A stretch of DNA of 8,425 bases. Source: Clostridia bacterium. Its GTDB lineage: Bacteria > UBA6262 > WVXT01 > JAUXBS01. The translations under genes were made by a program, and so were the position numbers. The DNA lies in NCBI GenBank assembly GCA_030618495.1, contig JAUXDE010000079.1, forward strand, positions 1 through 8,425, written 5' to 3'. The notes under the pieces are model-generated. The model was not told the origin of the DNA, did no database searches, and saw nothing but the letters and a program-made list of their open reading frames with translations. Within the stretch, counting starts at the first letter, position 1; every line of letters starts with the position of its first letter. This document shows positions 6,806 through 8,425 of this stretch, one piece after another.

Positions 6806-6834
6806 ATTTTACACCATTATAATTAACATGTCAA
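6806..6834 (-). promoter_or_regulatory. Sigma-70 promoter of the GT-C/TPR operon
   Basis: On the minus strand TTGACA (6829-6834) is 17 bp from TAAAAT (6806-6811), which is one mismatch from the full consensus. Transcription would start near 6799, leaving a leader of about 33 nt before the ATG at 6766. Confidence 0.7.
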
Positions 6835-6947
6835 ACTTTTTTAAGCGTGAGCTCAAATCCCGACATTGGGTTTGCTCCCGCCACTGGCTTATCTCTCAGG
6901 GCCTTTTCATTAAGAAAATTCAGATGCGCATGGTTTGATTGGAATAA
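6831..6947 (-). pseudogene. Possible fossil coding fragment, 38 codons
   Basis: Between an in-frame TAG (6948-6950) and a TGA (6831-6833) the minus strand is open for 38 codons, with balanced, protein-like composition. It includes NEKALRDKPVAGANP and ends in ELTLKKV. It has no good start of its own and its stop overlaps the -35 box of the next operon. I do not recognise the family. It may be the 3' remnant of a lost gene or a chance frame. Confidence 0.2.
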
Positions 6948-7194
6948 CTACTTCTAATTCAATCCAAATGAAATAAGCAAGTCTTTCCACATTGAAAGAA
7001 AATAACAATATTAAAAATATCACATCAGGTCCCGCATTCTGGATCCAGACTAAGTCCCGGATTCTGGACAGGAATTAAACAGCTGGATTTATAAATATCC
7101 TTATTTTAGAGTATAAAATGTATATTATGTTTAATAATACGTAATGCTGGTTAAGATGTTCAGTGCTGGTAGTAGGCAGAAAATATTTGAGCAT
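6841..7194. other. Gene-free intergenic stretch
   Basis: Together with the flanking sequence, no intact gene is found on either strand between 6767 and 7327. This part contains a possible fossil coding fragment (to 6947), a 25-bp-period direct repeat with a palindrome (7029-7068), and otherwise AT-rich sequence with stops in all frames. No tRNA, CRISPR-like repeat set or inverted-repeat pair bounding an insertion sequence is apparent. Confidence 0.6.
7029..7068. repeat. Direct repeat of 15 bp (14/15 identical) with a 12-bp palindrome
   Basis: gtcccgcattctgga (7029-7043) recurs as gtcccggattctgga (7054-7068), with a single mismatch and a 25-bp period. The first copy runs into the perfect 12-bp palindrome TCTGGATCCAGA (7038-7049). 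Only two copies are present, so it is not a CRISPR. It may be a fragment of an interspersed GC-rich intergenic repeat or a protein-binding site. Confidence 0.5.
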
Positions 7195-7318
7195 GCGCGA
7201 CATCTTGAACGGAGTGATAGACTAGTGCCATGTTAGGTGAAGTCCCTTGTTAGGGGACGGCGAAGTTTTGTGGAACAGAACGAGTCCTGAGTAATGTCGA
7301 AGGGCGAAAGAGGAAAAG
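7153..7318 (+). mobile_element. Structured RNA-like sequence, possibly a group II intron 5' remnant
   Basis: This non-coding stretch is richer in G and purines on the plus strand than its AT-rich surroundings and is dense in short stems. AAGATGT (7153-7159) pairs perfectly with ACATCTT (7200-7206), and gtccc (7236-7240) pairs with gggac around the loop ttgttag. GCGCGAC (from about 7195), the phrase ttaggtgaagtccc and the later gaa-rich gcgaaagagg resemble the 5' domain I of bacterial group II introns, which normally begin GUGCGAC. No domain V/VI, reverse-transcriptase frame or exact GUGYG start is present, so at most it is a truncated and decayed copy. It ends right where the lipoprotein gene's 3' end begins. 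The assignment is from recollection of family sequences and is uncertain. Confidence 0.3.
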
Positions 7319-7327
7319 ATTTTAATT

Positions 7328-8179
7328 TTACCATCCACAACCAGCATTTTGTATAGGTATATCACTGGGACTACTATACGTTACGTTATAACTTTGTTCC
7401 CCTGTTAGATCAACTCCTGCTTTACCATTACAATTATTAATATAATTATTACTAATAGTTAATTTATTATTTTCATTATCTTCATTATACCACCATATTG
7501 CATGGCTTCCACAATCTTCTATAAGGTTATACCTAATTACAGACCGTCCTTCGCCATAATCACCACCCGTACCGATAAGTATTCCTTTAGATAGAGTATT
7601 TTCTATAGTATTATATTCTATTAAAGCAACCCCAGCATAACTTCCCCCACCCCATATAAGTTCTATTAGTTCTGAATTACCATCAAAACTATTATATATG
7701 ATGTTAGGACTACTACTTTTGCAAAGACTGATATTAGAACCAATAAACTTATTATAACGAATAGTTATTGAAGATTGGCTTATATTAAATAGAATTGAAT
7801 TATTAATAGTACAGTACTCAATAATACTATCAATATTTGCTGTTTCACTTAGAGTTATTTTACCTGTTGCAACACTAACATTTTCAAAAACGATAGGTTC
7901 TTCAGCAGTCCCCTGACACACAAACTTTGCCCCATCTTTGAATAACAACTCCCCACCTACATTTACAAACGTTTCTTCCTTAAATTTAATAGTTGTTCCC
8001 GGTTGTATTGTCAACACCTCACCTTCACCCGATATTGTTTTTATTCCACGAATTATCATGACATTGGCTGAGAACAGTGTTTCAAAAAAATCCCCAATTC
8101 CACCTATGGGGTCGCAGCCTTGTAATGTTAGAAGAATTAAAGAGAAGAGAATTAGAAGTGTTGTTTTTGGTCTTTGCAT
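7328..8179 (-). CDS. Lipoprotein with right-handed parallel beta-helix
   Basis: A 283-residue predicted lipoprotein. The signal peptide has a basic start, a hydrophobic core (8-19) and lipobox LQGC with Cys22; Asp23 follows, which in E. coli would favour retention in the inner membrane. The region GEVLTIQPGTTIKF (53-66), then GGELLFKDGAKF and GTAEEPIVFENV, is the typical entry into parallel beta-helix proteins. Behind it come six irregular coils sharing I-x-Y-N-x-[IF] turns: IEYCTI (120-125), IRYNKF (140-145), IIYNSF (160-165), IEYNTI (187-192), IRYNLI (215-220) and ISNNYI (242-247), with an Asn ladder. Such folds bind or cleave polysaccharides, or serve as surface scaffolds; no catalytic site is recognisable. 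The gene is markedly more AT-rich than the core genes here, which suggests horizontal acquisition. Ribosome binding site AAGGGGG precedes the ATG by 5 nt. Confidence 0.85.
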   Translation of the reverse strand: MQRPKTTLLILFSLILLTLQGCDPIGGIGDFFETLFSANVMIIRGIKTISGEGEVLTIQPGTTIKFKEETFVNVGGELLFKDGAKFVCQGTAEEPIVFENVSVATGKITLSETANIDSIIEYCTINNSILFNISQSSITIRYNKFIGSNISLCKSSSPNIIYNSFDGNSELIELIWGGGSYAGVALIEYNTIENTLSKGILIGTGGDYGEGRSVIRYNLIEDCGSHAIWWYNEDNENNKLTISNNYINNCNGKAGVDLTGEQSYNVTYSSPSDIPIQNAGCGW

Positions 8180-8206
8180 GAAGTCCCCCTTGCTTATTAT
8201 AAAGGA

Positions 8207-8235
8207 ATTATACTATACGATTTGTAGTTTGGCAA
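8207..8235 (-). promoter_or_regulatory. Sigma-70 promoter of the lipoprotein gene
   Basis: On the minus strand TTGCCA (8230-8235) lies 17 bp from a perfect TATAAT (8207-8212). Transcription should begin near 8200, giving a short leader of about 20 nt that includes the AAGGGGG ribosome binding site. Confidence 0.7.
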
Positions 8236-8288
8236 GGGAAATATAGCACACTAAAATATTCAAGGTTTGATTTAGCAGTTGTTTAATG

Positions 8289-8425
8289 TTATTTGCTATT
8301 TGCGATATATTTGTGTAATATACTTGATACGAGTGTTTGATAGGGGATGCCTTCTTCAATAGCCCTTTTTTGAATTCCATCAAGGTCTCTTGATGAAATC
8401 CTTATATTCAGCCTTTTGTCTTTCT
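8289..8425 (-). CDS. CopG/BrnA-like ribbon-helix-helix antitoxin, C-terminal part
   Basis: The 5' part of this gene lies beyond the right edge; the last 44 codons and a TAA stop are visible. The sequence reads as a beta-strand KRLNIRIS, then helix SRDLDGIQKRAIEEG, the strongly conserved IPYQTLVSSILHKY, and a short tail ending in ANSK. This is the C-terminal ribbon-helix-helix of a widespread antitoxin family (CopG antitoxin of type II systems) in which the DNA-binding domain sits at the C-terminus. Such antitoxins usually follow their toxin gene, so the toxin is expected just outside the window on the minus strand. A lone antitoxin remnant cannot be excluded. Confidence 0.85.
   Translation of the reverse strand, partial: KDKRLNIRISSRDLDGIQKRAIEEGIPYQTLVSSILHKYIANSK

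Noticed and set aside
6851-6883. tRNA-like 3' end (gctcaaatcccg ... ctcccgcca)
   Set aside because: The flanks of the supposed T-loop do not pair, and no anticodon or D arm fits upstream.
6828-6938. 36-codon plus-strand ORF starting within the GT-C operon promoter
   Set aside because: No ribosome binding site, composition rich in Trp/Arg/His unlike a real small protein, and it overlaps the -35 element of the opposite strand.

Overview
The window carries seven complete protein genes and one gene cut by the right edge, all of bacterial type. The organism looks Gram-negative: there is a lipobox lipoprotein, an exported DUF2914 protein and a polytopic GT-C/TPR membrane protein. Core genes have mixed, moderate GC, intergenic regions are AT-rich, and promoters are close to the sigma-70 consensus (TTGACA, 17 bp, TATAAT-like). 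Some genes have strong Shine-Dalgarno sequences (epimerase, antitoxin, DUF2914 gene, lipoprotein) while others have none (rtcB, methyltransferase, GT-C/TPR gene). TMTC-like TPR proteins and DUF2914 fit several environmental lineages, such as Omnitrophota or deltaproteobacteria-like groups, but I cannot fix the phylum.

Left part (1-3445): a short intergenic edge with a degenerate repeat; rtcB (RNA ligase, minus) behind a perfect consensus promoter; an isoprenylcysteine/phospholipid methyltransferase-like membrane protein (plus); a GC-rich palindromic intergenic sequence; and an extended-SDR NAD(P)-dependent epimerase/dehydratase (minus).

Middle (3446-6840): a compact type II toxin-antitoxin operon on the plus strand (ribbon-helix-helix antitoxin, then an overlapping RelE-like toxin). 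Its consensus promoter is threaded with three TGTTATA repeats on a 10-bp register, which look like the autoregulatory operator. On the minus strand is a two-gene operon: a 591-residue GT-C membrane protein with five C-terminal TPRs, resembling TMTC-type O-mannosyltransferases, and 13 nt later an exported protein made of two DUF2914 domains.

Right part (6841-8425): a gene-poor accessory-looking stretch. It holds a 25-bp-period direct repeat with a 12-bp palindrome, a possible fossil coding fragment, and a structured RNA-like sequence that may be the 5' part of a decayed group II intron. It is followed by an AT-rich lipoprotein predicted to be a right-handed parallel beta-helix and, at the edge, the C-terminus of a second ribbon-helix-helix antitoxin (minus) that is easily overlooked. 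The window shows no large new multi-gene system. The best leads are the GT-C/TPR plus double-DUF2914 operon, the toxin-antitoxin operator layout and the intron-like RNA fragment.
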